Source: Marinobacter pelagius
GTDB lineage: Bacteria; Pseudomonadota; Gammaproteobacteria; Pseudomonadales; Oleiphilaceae
NCBI RefSeq assembly: GCF_900114925.1
Contig: NZ_FOUR01000002.1
Span: 372,001-436,000 of the forward strand
Length of the DNA: 64,000 bases
Direction of reading: 5' to 3'
Shown here: piece after piece, positions 55,469-64,000 of the stretch
How the letters are laid out: every line of letters starts with the position of its first letter
How positions within the stretch are numbered: the first letter of the stretch is position 1
Made by a program: the position numbers and the translations under genes
The notes under the pieces: model-generated
The model's database searches: none
Seen by the model: only the letters and a program-made list of their open reading frames with translations
Told to the model about the DNA's origin: nothing

Positions 55469-56860
55469 TCAGAAAATCCGGTTCAGCCCATTCAACGCCG
55501 CCACCCGGTAGGCCTCAGCCATGGTCGGGTAGTTGAAGGTGGTGTTGATGAAGTAGTTCAGGGAGTTGGCCTCCCCTTCCTGGTTCATAATGGCCTGGCC
55601 GATGTGGACGATCTCGGCGGCCTGGTCACCGAAGCAGTGGATACCCAGGATTTCGCGGGTTTCCCGGTGGAACAGGATCTTCAGCATGCCCACCGCTTCG
55701 CCGGTGATCTGGGCGCGGGCGAGGTCCTTGAAGAAGGCCTGGCCCACTTCGTAGGGCACCTTCGCTTCCGTCAGTTCCCGCTCGGTTTTGCCCACGGAAC
55801 TGATCTCCGGAATGGTGTAGATGCCGGTCGGCACATCCGACACGAACCGGAAGTATTCATCCTTGACGATGTCCGAGGATGCGGAGCGACCCTGGTCGTA
55901 GGCCGCGCTGGCCAGGCTGGGCCAGCCGATCACATCCCCTACCGCGTAGATGTTTTCCACTTCGGTCCGGTAGTGCTCATCCACGGCGAGCTGACCGCGG
56001 CCGTTGGGTACCAGATCGATGTTCTCGAGGCTCAGACTGTCGGTGTTGCCGGTCCGGCCGTTACACCACAGGAAGGCATCGGCACGGATCTTCTTGCCGG
56101 ACTGCAGCGACAGCACCACGCCGTGGTCGTCACCCACCACAGATTCATATTGCTCGTTGTGACGCACCAGCACGCCATTGTTGCGCAGGTGGTAGCTCAG
56201 CGCGTCGGAGATCTCGTCATCCAGGAACGACAGCAGACGGCTGCCCGGGTTGATCAGGTCCACCTTGACGCCCAGACCGGCAAAGATGGAGGCATACTCG
56301 GAACCGATGACACCCGCACCATAAATGATCAGTGTCCTCGGGGTATGGGACAGGTTCAGGATGGTATCGGAGTTGTAAATCCGGTGGTGGCGGAAATCCA
56401 CATCGGGTGGCAGGTATGGTCGGGAGCCGGTGGCTACGATGGCCTGCTTGAAATGCAGGGTTTCGACCGACTTGTTACCACGAACCTCGAGCCGGTTCCG
56501 GTCCAGGAACGATGCCCGGCCGTTGATCAGGTCTACCCGGTTGCGGGAGTAGAACTGGGTGCGCAGCTTGACCTGCTTGCCGATCACTTTCTGCGCGTTC
56601 TGCAGAACCCTCGGGAAGGAGAACCAACGCGGTTCGCCGATATCACGGAACATCTGGTTGGTGTTGAACGTGATGATCTGCTTGACCGAGTGACGCAGCG
56701 CCTTGGACGGGATGGTGCCCCAGTGGGTGCAGTTACCGCCAACCGTCGGCTTGTCTTCGATGATCGCGACACGTTTGCCGTGTTTGGTCGCATTCATCGC
56801 CGCGCCTTCGCCGGACGGACCAGCGCCGATAACGACGACGTCGTAATGATGTTCTGCCAT
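55469..56860 (-). CDS. sthA: Soluble pyridine nucleotide transhydrogenase (Si-specific)
   Basis: A 463-residue flavoprotein exchanging reducing power between NADPH and NAD+. The FAD motif [15 protein letters not shown] is near residue 10 and NAD motif [20 protein letters not shown] near 180. The disulfide region reads [13 protein letters not shown]: the first Cys is present but the second, found in lipoamide dehydrogenases, is Thr, diagnostic of SthA. It is co-directional with the nqr cluster with a 79-base gap. Confidence 0.95.
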   Translation of the reverse strand: MAEHHYDVVVIGAGPSGEGAAMNATKHGKRVAIIEDKPTVGGNCTHWGTIPSKALRHSVKQIITFNTNQMFRDIGEPRWFSFPRVLQNAQKVIGKQVKLRTQFYSRNRVDLINGRASFLDRNRLEVRGNKSVETLHFKQAIVATGSRPYLPPDVDFRHHRIYNSDTILNLSHTPRTLIIYGAGVIGSEYASIFAGLGVKVDLINPGSRLLSFLDDEISDALSYHLRNNGVLVRHNEQYESVVGDDHGVVLSLQSGKKIRADAFLWCNGRTGNTDSLSLENIDLVPNGRGQLAVDEHYRTEVENIYAVGDVIGWPSLASAAYDQGRSASSDIVKDEYFRFVSDVPTGIYTIPEISSVGKTERELTEAKVPYEVGQAFFKDLARAQITGEAVGMLKILFHRETREILGIHCFGDQAAEIVHIGQAIMNQEGEANSLNYFINTTFNYPTMAEAYRVAALNGLNRIF

Positions 56861-56939
56861 GCGCGCAGTGACTCCTTATCTACGTCGTGAGAATTTGATT
56901 CTGATTATTGATTCTGTGCCCGGATCAGCGGCATTCCGA

Positions 56940-57188
56940 TCAGTGTCGATCCTTGCTGGAAGCATCGTAAGCGAGATCATCAGCGCCTTTGGCTTCGTTC
57001 TCAAGCCGCTCATTCTCTTCCTTGCACTTCTGGGTATTGCCGCCACAAATATCGCAGGAGGAACTGATACCCAGGGCACCAATGCCGCCACAGGTTCCGC
57101 TGATCGGCTTGCGACCGAACATGACGCCGATGGACATTGCCGCCACCAGCACAATCACGATGAACAAAACTAGAAGAAAGGTACCCAT
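56940..57188 (-). CDS. nqrM: Na+-NQR maturation protein
   Basis: An 82-residue protein with one N-terminal membrane helix (FLLVLFIVIVLVAAMSIGVMFG) and a Cys-rich tail: CGGIGALGIS, CDICGG and CKEEN, four conserved cysteines. NqrM (DUF539) is needed for inserting the iron centre between NqrD and NqrE. It follows apbE by 12 bases and ends the operon. Confidence 0.95.
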   Translation of the reverse strand: MGTFLLVLFIVIVLVAAMSIGVMFGRKPISGTCGGIGALGISSSCDICGGNTQKCKEENERLENEAKGADDLAYDASSKDRH

Positions 57189-57200
57189 GTTGCCCTCCCT

Positions 57201-58250
57201 TTACTGGATCACGTAGGAGGAAAAGGCCGGCGTCTGATGTGTTTCAAAGCCGTTTTCCGTCCTGATAATAAAATAGGCGGGGATGTTTTCCCGCGTTGCC
57301 AGCTCCTGAGCCCGTTCAAAGCCCATCACGTTGAAGCCGGTGGCCAGGGCGTCCGCGGTCATGCAGTCTTCTGCAAGCACGGTCACCGAGGCGAGATTGT
57401 GGGTGATGGGTTTTCCCGTCTCAGGGTCAATTGTATGGGAGTAACGCTGCCCTTCCGATTCGTAATAGTTACGATAATCTCCGGACGTTGCCATCGCCTT
57501 ACTCTCGAGAGCCACCACCCGGTTGACCTCCCGGCCTTCCGACACCGGCTGCTCGATGGCCAGCCGCCAGGCATCACCGCCTGGTTTGCGTCCCTGCACA
57601 CGGACTTCACCGCCAATCTCTACAAGGTAAGCGCTCACACCTTCACTGTCGAGGTAACGGGCCACCGCATCCACGCCGTAGCCTTTCGCAATCGCTGAAA
57701 GATCAATGTATTGCGGCTTATCTGCCCGTACTCCCGCCGGCTCATCCCGAAGCTCAAGCTTCTCATAGCCGGTAGCAGATAATACCCGGGACAGCTCCTG
57801 CTCAGTCGGCACCTGCTCGGGCCGGGCCTCAGGGCCAAACCCCCAGAGGTTCACCACCGGGCCTACGGTCACATCAAAGGCGCCGCCTGTCAGTTCAGAC
57901 ACCTCCTGCGCCTTGGCGAGAACTTCGTGCAGCGGTGCGGAGATCCCGATCCATTCACTCTGGTCGGCAGTCCGGTTCAGTCGCGACAGTTCGGAATCTT
58001 CCCGCCAGGTCGACATGGCGGCGTCCACTTTTTCCAGTTCTGTTTCAATGCCCTCGGCCAGATTCTCCAGACGTTGCTGGTCATCGGTCAATACGACATT
58101 GATGTGGTACGTGGTACCGAACACGCCACCGGAGATTTCCCAGACTTTTTCCTCGGGCTCAAACGAACAACCCGCCAGAGCGGCCAGGGCCAGCACCATG
58201 AAGGTGCTGACCAGGGCCACCCTGACGGGTCGTAACATGCAGGATGTCAT
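57201..58250 (-). CDS. apbE: FAD:protein FMN transferase
   Basis: A 349-residue lipoprotein (lipobox LAGC near residue 28) with the ApbE domain: TYHINVVL, DAAMSTWREDSELSRLN, VNLWGFGP, DLSAIAKGYGVDAVARYL and ADALATGFNVMG. It attaches FMN to threonine in SGAT-type motifs, here of NqrB and NqrC encoded in the same operon. The start may be the Met at codon 5. It lies 10 bases downstream of nqrF. Confidence 0.95.
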   Translation of the reverse strand: MTSCMLRPVRVALVSTFMVLALAALAGCSFEPEEKVWEISGGVFGTTYHINVVLTDDQQRLENLAEGIETELEKVDAAMSTWREDSELSRLNRTADQSEWIGISAPLHEVLAKAQEVSELTGGAFDVTVGPVVNLWGFGPEARPEQVPTEQELSRVLSATGYEKLELRDEPAGVRADKPQYIDLSAIAKGYGVDAVARYLDSEGVSAYLVEIGGEVRVQGRKPGGDAWRLAIEQPVSEGREVNRVVALESKAMATSGDYRNYYESEGQRYSHTIDPETGKPITHNLASVTVLAEDCMTADALATGFNVMGFERAQELATRENIPAYFIIRTENGFETHQTPAFSSYVIQ

Positions 58251-58259
58251 CTGAGTAGA

Positions 58260-59486
58260 TTAACCCCCGAAGTCATCCAGCATGATGTTCTCGTCCTCAA
58301 CACCAAGATCCTTGAGCATCTTGATAACCGAGGCGTTCATGATGGGGGGCCCACACATGTAGTACTCACAATCCTCGGGCGCCGGGTGGTCCTTCAGATA
58401 GTTTTCATACAACACGTTATGGATAAAGCCGGTGGGGCCTTCCCAGTTGTCTTCCGGAAGCGCGTCGGACAGCGCCACATGCCACTCGAAGTTCTCATTC
58501 TCTTCCTGCAGCATGTCGAAGTCTTCCACGTAGAACATCTCGCGGACACTCCGGGCACCGTACCAGAAGCTGATCTTGCGCTTGGAGTTCAAACGCTTGA
58601 GCTGATCGAAGATGTGGGAACGCATCGGAGCCATACCGGCACCACCGCCGATGAACACCATTTCGGCGTCGGTCTTCTTGGCGAAGAACTCACCGAACGG
58701 TCCCATAACGGTGACCTTGTCACCCGGCTTCAGGTTGAACACGTAGCTGGACATGATGCCCGGCGGATGATCAGTACCAGGAGGCGGCGTGGCGATCCGG
58801 ATGTTGAACTTCAGAACACCCTTCTCTTCCGGATAGTTCGCCATGGAGTAGGCCCGGATGGTGTCTTCCTTGTTGATCGCCTTGTAGCGCCAGATGTCGT
58901 GCTTGTCCCAGTCTTCGTGGAACTCTTCCTCGATATCGAAATCCTTGAAGTCGATTTCGTACGGAGGGCACTCCAGCTGCACGTAACCGCCGGCACGGAA
59001 GTCCACTTCCTCGCCTTCCGGCAGCTTCAGGACCAGTTCCTTGATGAAGGTGGCGACGTTATGGTTGGAAACCACCTCGCACTCCCACTTCTTCACGCCG
59101 AAGAACTCTTCGGGAACCTCGATCTTCATGTCCTGCTTCACCGGAACCTGGCAGGACAGGCGCCAGCCTTCCTTCTCTTCACGGTTGGTGAAGTGGGTCT
59201 TTTCCGTAGGCAGCATGGCGCCGCCGCCGTCCAGAACCTTGCACTTGCACTGGGCACAGGTACCGCCACCACCACAGGCAGAAGACAGGTAGATGCCGCT
59301 GTTGGCCAGGGTGCCGAGCAGCTTGCCGCCGGCGCTGGTCTTGAGCGTATGCTCAGGATCGTCGTTGATCTCAATGGTCACGTCACCGGTGCTTACCAGC
59401 TTGGAGCGGGCCGCGAGGATAATCGCGACCAGCGCCAGAACGATAACGGTGAACATGACCACGCCGAGAATAATTTCTGTATTCAT
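58260..59486 (-). CDS. nqrF: Na+-NQR subunit F (NADH dehydrogenase, FAD and 2Fe-2S)
   Basis: 408 residues: one N-terminal membrane helix, a 2Fe-2S ferredoxin domain with Cys71, Cys77, Cys80 and Cys112 ([13 protein letters not shown]), an FAD domain (RAYSMANYP), and the NAD site [17 protein letters not shown]. It accepts electrons from NADH and passes them into the membrane subunits. The length matches the family. Confidence 0.97.
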   Translation of the reverse strand: MNTEIILGVVMFTVIVLALVAIILAARSKLVSTGDVTIEINDDPEHTLKTSAGGKLLGTLANSGIYLSSACGGGGTCAQCKCKVLDGGGAMLPTEKTHFTNREEKEGWRLSCQVPVKQDMKIEVPEEFFGVKKWECEVVSNHNVATFIKELVLKLPEGEEVDFRAGGYVQLECPPYEIDFKDFDIEEEFHEDWDKHDIWRYKAINKEDTIRAYSMANYPEEKGVLKFNIRIATPPPGTDHPPGIMSSYVFNLKPGDKVTVMGPFGEFFAKKTDAEMVFIGGGAGMAPMRSHIFDQLKRLNSKRKISFWYGARSVREMFYVEDFDMLQEENENFEWHVALSDALPEDNWEGPTGFIHNVLYENYLKDHPAPEDCEYYMCGPPIMNASVIKMLKDLGVEDENIMLDDFGG

Positions 59487-59523
59487 GGTCTCGCCTTTTC
59501 GTTAAACCGAATCACCGGGTGAA

Positions 59524-60132
59524 TTACAGGGAGATACCGGAGAAGGACATGAAGCCCAGGGACATCAGACCAACAGTAATGAAGGTGATGCCCAGGCCAC
59601 GCAGACCTTCCGGAACGTCGCTGTACTTGAGTTTCTCACGGATACCCGCCAGTGCGATGATGGCCAGGGCCCAGCCGACGCCGGCGCCGAAGCCATATAC
59701 CACACTCTCGCCAAAGGTGTAGTCACGCTCAACCATGAACAGTGACGCACCCAGGATGGCGCAGTTAACCGTGATCAACGGCAGGAACACACCCAGTGCG
59801 GCGTAAAGAGCCGGGATGTACTTGTCCAGTACCATCTCCATGATCTGTACGATCGCCGCGATAACACCGATGTATGTCAGCAGGCCCAGGAAGCTCAGGT
59901 CCACGTTGGACAGACCGGCCCACTCAAGGGCGCCTTCACGCAGGATGGTGTTATACAGCAGGTTGTTGACCGGCACGGTGACGGTCAGTACCACAACAAC
60001 GGCGATACCCAGACCGGTAGCTGCCTCGATCTTCTTGGAGATCGCCAGGAAGGTACACATCCCCAGGAAGAAGGCCAGCGCCATGTTCTCAACGAAAATG
60101 GCCTTAACCAGAAGGCTGATATAGTGTTCCAT
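59524..60132 (-). CDS. nqrE: Na+-NQR subunit E
   Basis: A 202-residue membrane protein with six helices; [29 protein letters not shown] and [33 protein letters not shown] are hallmark stretches (landmarks, not full). A conserved Cys in each repeat (MCTF, NCAI) coordinates iron shared with NqrD. Its start overlaps the nqrD stop by one base. Confidence 0.97.
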   Translation of the reverse strand: MEHYISLLVKAIFVENMALAFFLGMCTFLAISKKIEAATGLGIAVVVVLTVTVPVNNLLYNTILREGALEWAGLSNVDLSFLGLLTYIGVIAAIVQIMEMVLDKYIPALYAALGVFLPLITVNCAILGASLFMVERDYTFGESVVYGFGAGVGWALAIIALAGIREKLKYSDVPEGLRGLGITFITVGLMSLGFMSFSGISL

Positions 60133-60797
60133 CAGAAGGCCTCCTTGGCTTTGTGACGAGACATCTTGTAGTCAGGCTCTTCAACCTGCTCCGGCTTCCA
60201 GACCCGCAGGCCCCAGATCGCCAGACCGATGATGAAGAACGCGCTCGGCGGCAGAAGCAGCAGGCCGTTCGGCACGTACCAGCCACCCTCGTTAACTACC
60301 GGCAACAGGCTGACGCCGAACAGTGAGCCCGCGCCCAGCAGTTCCCGGAAGAAGGCTACGAACAGCAGGATCACGGAGTAACCCAGGCCGTTACCGATGC
60401 CGTCCAGGAAGCTCAGGAGCGGCGGGTTGTTCATGGCAAAACCTTCCGCGCGACCCATGACGATACAGTTGGTGATGATCAGACCAACGAATACCGACAA
60501 CTGCTTGGAGATCTCATAGGCGTAGGCCTTGAGGATCTGGTCCACCACGATTACCAGGGAGGCAATGATGGTCATCTGCACGATGATCCGGATGCTGCCC
60601 GGAATCTGGGTACGGACCAGGGAAACCGCCAGGTTGGAGAACGCGGTAACCGCGATAACCGCCAGACACATGACGATACTGACGCTCATGCTGGTGGTTA
60701 CCGCCAGCGCCGAACAGATACCGAGGATCTGAAGGGCGATCGGGTTGTTACTGAAGATTGGTTCGAAGAGAACCTGTTTGGCTGATGAACCGGCCAT
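60132..60797 (-). CDS. nqrD: Na+-NQR subunit D
   Basis: A 221-residue membrane protein, homologous to NqrE in inverted topology. The conserved Cys are in GICSALAVT and [15 protein letters not shown]. It pairs with NqrE around the intramembrane iron centre. Two bases separate it from nqrC. Confidence 0.97.
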   Translation of the reverse strand: MAGSSAKQVLFEPIFSNNPIALQILGICSALAVTTSMSVSIVMCLAVIAVTAFSNLAVSLVRTQIPGSIRIIVQMTIIASLVIVVDQILKAYAYEISKQLSVFVGLIITNCIVMGRAEGFAMNNPPLLSFLDGIGNGLGYSVILLFVAFFRELLGAGSLFGVSLLPVVNEGGWYVPNGLLLLPPSAFFIIGLAIWGLRVWKPEQVEEPDYKMSRHKAKEAF

Positions 60798-60799
60798 GA

Positions 60800-61609
60800 T
60801 CAGACCTCCCCTTCACGAAGTTTTTGCAGGAACGTGGCGAAGCCGCGCTCACCCATCCAGTAGTTGACCAGCTGCTGAACACCACGGCTGGTGAGCGTTG
60901 CACCCGAGAGCGCATCGACCTTGTGCTCCTTGTCACGGGCATCGGCACCCACACCACCCTTGACGAGCTGGATCTGCGGCTCGCTAGGGCTGTCGGCGTA
61001 GACTTCCTTGCCAACCCACTGCTGCTTCCAGCGGGGGTTGTCCACTTCACCACCCAGGCCCGGAGTTTCCGCGTGAGCGTAGAAGCCGAGACCTTCGATG
61101 GTGTTGAGGTTACCCTCCAGGGAGATGAAACCATACAGGGTGGACCACAGGCCATAGCCGTGAATCGGCAGCACCACACGAACCAGCTCGCCGTTTTCGC
61201 TCAGGGTGTAGACCTTGGCGACGTTCGGACGGCGCTTGATGCCGGCCTTGTCTTCGGAGGCGGGAATGTTGGTGGACATCTGCGGATCAGAAGCCGCCTT
61301 GTACATGTCGTACTTCATGGGGTCTTCAACGCCAACGGCGGAAGGCTCCACGAACTCGCCGCTATCCAGGTCAACCAGTCGCACGTCGAAACGCTCGAAC
61401 ATTTCTTCGATCTGCTGGGCACTGGCGCCAGGCTCCAGCATGCCGGCAGCGGACAGGATGTTGGTTTTGATATCCAGGTTCTGATTCTGGATCTGCGCCG
61501 GACGGAGCATGACGGCTGCGGTCGAAACCACAACCGAGAACACAATACTCAGCACCAGCGCAACCATCAGGGTTCTGGAGACAGTATCTTTAGCTTTAGC
61601 CACGAGCAA
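60800..61609 (-). CDS. nqrC: Na+-NQR subunit C
   Basis: A 269-residue subunit with one N-terminal membrane helix and a periplasmic FMN domain. The covalent FMN threonine is in [15 protein letters not shown], the ApbE target. It overlaps nqrB by 14 bases, so translation is coupled. Confidence 0.97.
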   Translation of the reverse strand: MLVAKAKDTVSRTLMVALVLSIVFSVVVSTAAVMLRPAQIQNQNLDIKTNILSAAGMLEPGASAQQIEEMFERFDVRLVDLDSGEFVEPSAVGVEDPMKYDMYKAASDPQMSTNIPASEDKAGIKRRPNVAKVYTLSENGELVRVVLPIHGYGLWSTLYGFISLEGNLNTIEGLGFYAHAETPGLGGEVDNPRWKQQWVGKEVYADSPSEPQIQLVKGGVGADARDKEHKVDALSGATLTSRGVQQLVNYWMGERGFATFLQKLREGEV

Positions 61610-62804
61610 GCCTCCGTTTGATGTTGGCCTGAACCACGTAGTGGTCCATCAGCGGTGCGAACAGGTTGGCGAACAGGATCGCCAGCATGATGCCTTCCGG
61701 GAACGCCGGGTTGACCACTCGGATCAGCACCGTCATCACGCCCACCAGGATACCGAAGCACCAGCGACCGGTGTTGGTCATGGCGGCAGATACCGGGTCG
61801 GTGGCCATGAACATCATGCCGAAGGCGAAACCACCCATGACCAGGTGCCAGTGTGCCGGCACGGCGAACATCGGGTTGGTGTCGGAACCGATCAGATTCA
61901 GCAGCAGGGACATACCGATCATGCCGATCATCACGCCGCCAACGATGCGGTAGGAGGCAATCTTCATCACCAGCAGAATGAGTCCGCCGATCAGGATGGC
62001 CAGGGTGGAAGTCTCACCCATGGAGCCCTGGATAGTGCCCATGAACGCGCTCATCCAGCCGATCTGCTCCTGCAGTGCGTCCAGGCCTCCGGAAGCCGCC
62101 CAGCTCAGGGCAGTGGCGCCGCTGAAGCCGTCAACCGCAGTCCAGACGGTGTCACCGGAGATCTGTGCCGGATAGGCGAAGTACAGGAACGCACGACCGG
62201 TCAGGGCCGGGTTCAGGAAGTTCTTGCCGGTACCGCCAAATACTTCCTTGCCGATCACTACGCCGAAGGTGATACCCAGGGCCACCTGCCAGAGCGGGAT
62301 GGTGGGCGGGCAGATCAGGGCAAAGAGGACGGAGGTCACGAAGAAACCTTCGTTCACTTCGTGGCGACGAACGGTGGCGAACAGCACTTCCCAGAAACCA
62401 CCCACCACGAAGGTGACGAAGTAGATGGGCACGAAGTACGCCAGACCGTAAACGAAGTTATCCCACATGCCAGCGCCGGCGCCGGTTACCGCCAGGGCCT
62501 GGATGAAGGCAGTCCGCAGGCCGCCGTCACCCACCATGGCATCCGGGTTGGACGCCAGGAAGCTGTTGGCCTGGTAGCCGATGTTCCACATGCCGAAGAA
62601 CATGGCCGGGAAGGTACACAACCACACCGTGATCATGATGCGCTTCAGGTCTACGCCGTCACGCACATGGGAGGTGGTGGAGGTTACGCTCGAAGGCGAG
62701 TAGAAAATGGTATCGACGGCTTCGTACAGCGCATACCAGCGCTCGTACTTGCCGCCTTTTTCAAAGTGATGCTCGATTCCATCGAGAAACTGTCGGATTG
62801 CCAT
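61596..62804 (-). CDS. nqrB: Na+-NQR subunit B
   Basis: A 402-residue polytopic subunit housing the Na+ channel, riboflavin and a covalent FMN on threonine in [14 protein letters not shown]. It is four bases downstream of nqrA. The length and helices are typical of the family. Confidence 0.97.
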   Translation of the reverse strand: MAIRQFLDGIEHHFEKGGKYERWYALYEAVDTIFYSPSSVTSTTSHVRDGVDLKRIMITVWLCTFPAMFFGMWNIGYQANSFLASNPDAMVGDGGLRTAFIQALAVTGAGAGMWDNFVYGLAYFVPIYFVTFVVGGFWEVLFATVRRHEVNEGFFVTSVLFALICPPTIPLWQVALGITFGVVIGKEVFGGTGKNFLNPALTGRAFLYFAYPAQISGDTVWTAVDGFSGATALSWAASGGLDALQEQIGWMSAFMGTIQGSMGETSTLAILIGGLILLVMKIASYRIVGGVMIGMIGMSLLLNLIGSDTNPMFAVPAHWHLVMGGFAFGMMFMATDPVSAAMTNTGRWCFGILVGVMTVLIRVVNPAFPEGIMLAILFANLFAPLMDHYVVQANIKRRLARG

Positions 62805-62808
62805 CGTA

Positions 62809-64000
62809 TTAGCCCTCGATCTCGATTCGGGTCAGGTTCTCTCGGAGAATCGGACCGTATTCATATTTGCCGGGGCACACGAAGGTGCACAGCGCCAGAT
62901 CTTCTTCGTCCAACTCCAGGGCACCCAGTTTCTGTGCCATTTCGGTATCACCGACAATCAGCGAACGCAGCAGCTGGGTCGGCAGGATATCCAGGGGCAT
63001 GACCTGCTCATACGCACCCACCGGTACCATGGCCCGCTCACTGCCGTTGGTGGTGGTGGTGAAGTTGAACAATTTGCCCGGGTTGAGCTTGGACAGATAG
63101 ATGTTCAGCACGGAGAACTTGTTCGGACCCGGAGACAACCAGCCCATGAACTCACGCTTGGTCTGTTCTTCCAGCACGGAAACCTGATTGGCGAAGCGAC
63201 CCAGGTACGCGCAGGGACCGTCACCACGACGACCACCGAACACCGAACCGGAGATGGCACGGACTTCACAGTCTGTGGCAATTTCACCGTCCAGAAGTTC
63301 CTGAAGGCTGGCACCCAGGCGGGTACGGACCAGACGCGGCTTCAGAGCCTTGGGACCACCGATGGCCACGATGCGCTCGACCGGCACTTCACCGGTTTCG
63401 AACAGCTTCGCGATATCGATCACGTCCTGATAGTTGATCGACCAGACGGTCTTGCTGCCAGAAACGGGGTCCAGGTAATGGATGTGGGTACCCACATTGC
63501 CGGCCGGATGCACACCGTCAAACTGCTGGATCTCGATGTTGTCCGCCTTGGGCACGGACACGTCGGAACCGGGCTTACCGGTGACGAAAACCTTGCCGCT
63601 GGTCAGCTTGGAGATGATGCTCAGCCCCTTTTCGAAGGCCTTGGCATTCTCACCGATGATGACTGTCGGATCCGCCGCCAGCGGGTTGGTATCCATCACG
63701 GAAACGAAAATGGAATGGGGAGCGGAATCGATTTCCGGCACCTTGCTGTACGGACGCGTCTTGAACGCTGTCCACAGGCCGGACTCAACCAGGTTATCGA
63801 CAACCTGCTGACGCTCCAGACCACCAAGGTCGGCATCGTTGTAGCGGGCGTAGGTCTCAGCCTCATCGCCATCGATTTCGATAACGATTGACTGGAACAC
63901 GCGACGCTCACCGCGATTGACTTCTTTCACCACGCCGGCAGCGGGTGAAGTATAACGAACGCCTTCGGTCTTCTTGTCCGTGAACAGCAGCGACCCGCGC
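62809..64000 (-). CDS. nqrA: Na+-NQR subunit A (partial, 5' end outside window)
   Basis: About 397 codons are present, continuing in frame to the right edge (..[26 protein letters not shown]). NqrA is usually about 445 residues, so roughly 50 N-terminal residues are missing. [22 protein letters not shown] and [21 protein letters not shown] sequences are characteristic; the C-terminal CPGKYEYGP is present. It is the cytosolic first subunit of the operon nqrABCDEF-apbE-nqrM. Confidence 0.95.
   Translation of the reverse strand, partial: RGSLLFTDKKTEGVRYTSPAAGVVKEVNRGERRVFQSIVIEIDGDEAETYARYNDADLGGLERQQVVDNLVESGLWTAFKTRPYSKVPEIDSAPHSIFVSVMDTNPLAADPTVIIGENAKAFEKGLSIISKLTSGKVFVTGKPGSDVSVPKADNIEIQQFDGVHPAGNVGTHIHYLDPVSGSKTVWSINYQDVIDIAKLFETGEVPVERIVAIGGPKALKPRLVRTRLGASLQELLDGEIATDCEVRAISGSVFGGRRGDGPCAYLGRFANQVSVLEEQTKREFMGWLSPGPNKFSVLNIYLSKLNPGKLFNFTTTTNGSERAMVPVGAYEQVMPLDILPTQLLRSLIVGDTEMAQKLGALELDEEDLALCTFVCPGKYEYGPILRENLTRIEIEG

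Overview
The window looks like chromosome from a marine gammaproteobacterium, most probably Marinobacter or a close relative. This is inferred from gene content and order: a Na+-translocating NQR operon with apbE and nqrM, soluble transhydrogenase SthA, a TAXI-type TRAP transporter, the pruR-putA-putP proline locus, the rne/rluC/gph/sppA/maf/yceD/rpmF/fab cluster and ppsA/ppsR. The DNA is GC-rich and densely coding. No rRNA operon, intact insertion sequence, prophage or CRISPR array is visible.

Layout. 1-1.6 kb: end of a TRAP-TAXI uptake system (permease runs off the left edge). 1.8-7.6 kb: proline catabolism (PutP symporter, PutA lacking a DNA-binding domain, AraC-type regulator). 7.7-15.6 kb: fatty acid/phospholipid cluster, read right to left from yceD, rpmF, plsX, fabD, fabG, acpP, fabF, pabC, mltG to tmk. 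15.7-25.4 kb: RNA and envelope housekeeping: maf, sppA, gph-like, rluC, the long rne leader and rne, yecA-like, PHP phosphatase, YciI, SH3 protein. 25.4-29.3 kb: rraA and ppsA divergent from ppsR. 29.3-37.1 kb: M16 protease, small membrane protein, MORN/PEGA protein, a response-regulator receiver fused to a coiled coil and C-terminal membrane anchor, MobA-like nucleotidyltransferase, and a tandem-domain 6-carboxytetrahydropterin synthase-like protein. 37.1-44.1 kb: tRNA-Glu, tRNA-Ala, gltX, Zur-box-controlled znuA, AEC transporter, selD, a Cys/Met PLP enzyme and an SDR. 44.3-48.7 kb: an accessory block with a toxin-antitoxin pair and a 1280-residue methyltransferase/PLD/helicase/S24-like/DUF3427-like fusion. 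48.8-55.0 kb: thioesterase, nitronate monooxygenase-like, dusA, tal, TerB-like, DAHP synthase, GDPD. 55.5-64 kb: sthA and nqrM-apbE-nqrFEDCBA (nqrA runs off the right edge).

Two things stand out. The first is the single-gene fusion at 44868-48710, which joins a SAM methyltransferase, a PLD nuclease, an SF2 helicase, a LexA/UmuD-like S24 module and a C-terminal DUF3427-like domain, next to a toxin-antitoxin pair in DNA less GC-rich than its flanks. It has the look of a genome-defence enzyme. The second is a family of eleven 30-bp palindromes (GGGGTCAGAT..ATCTGACCCC and co-varying variants) found only in gaps between convergent genes. It includes a tandemly duplicated array at 55.08-55.46 kb and one copy that supplies the C-terminus of a coding sequence.
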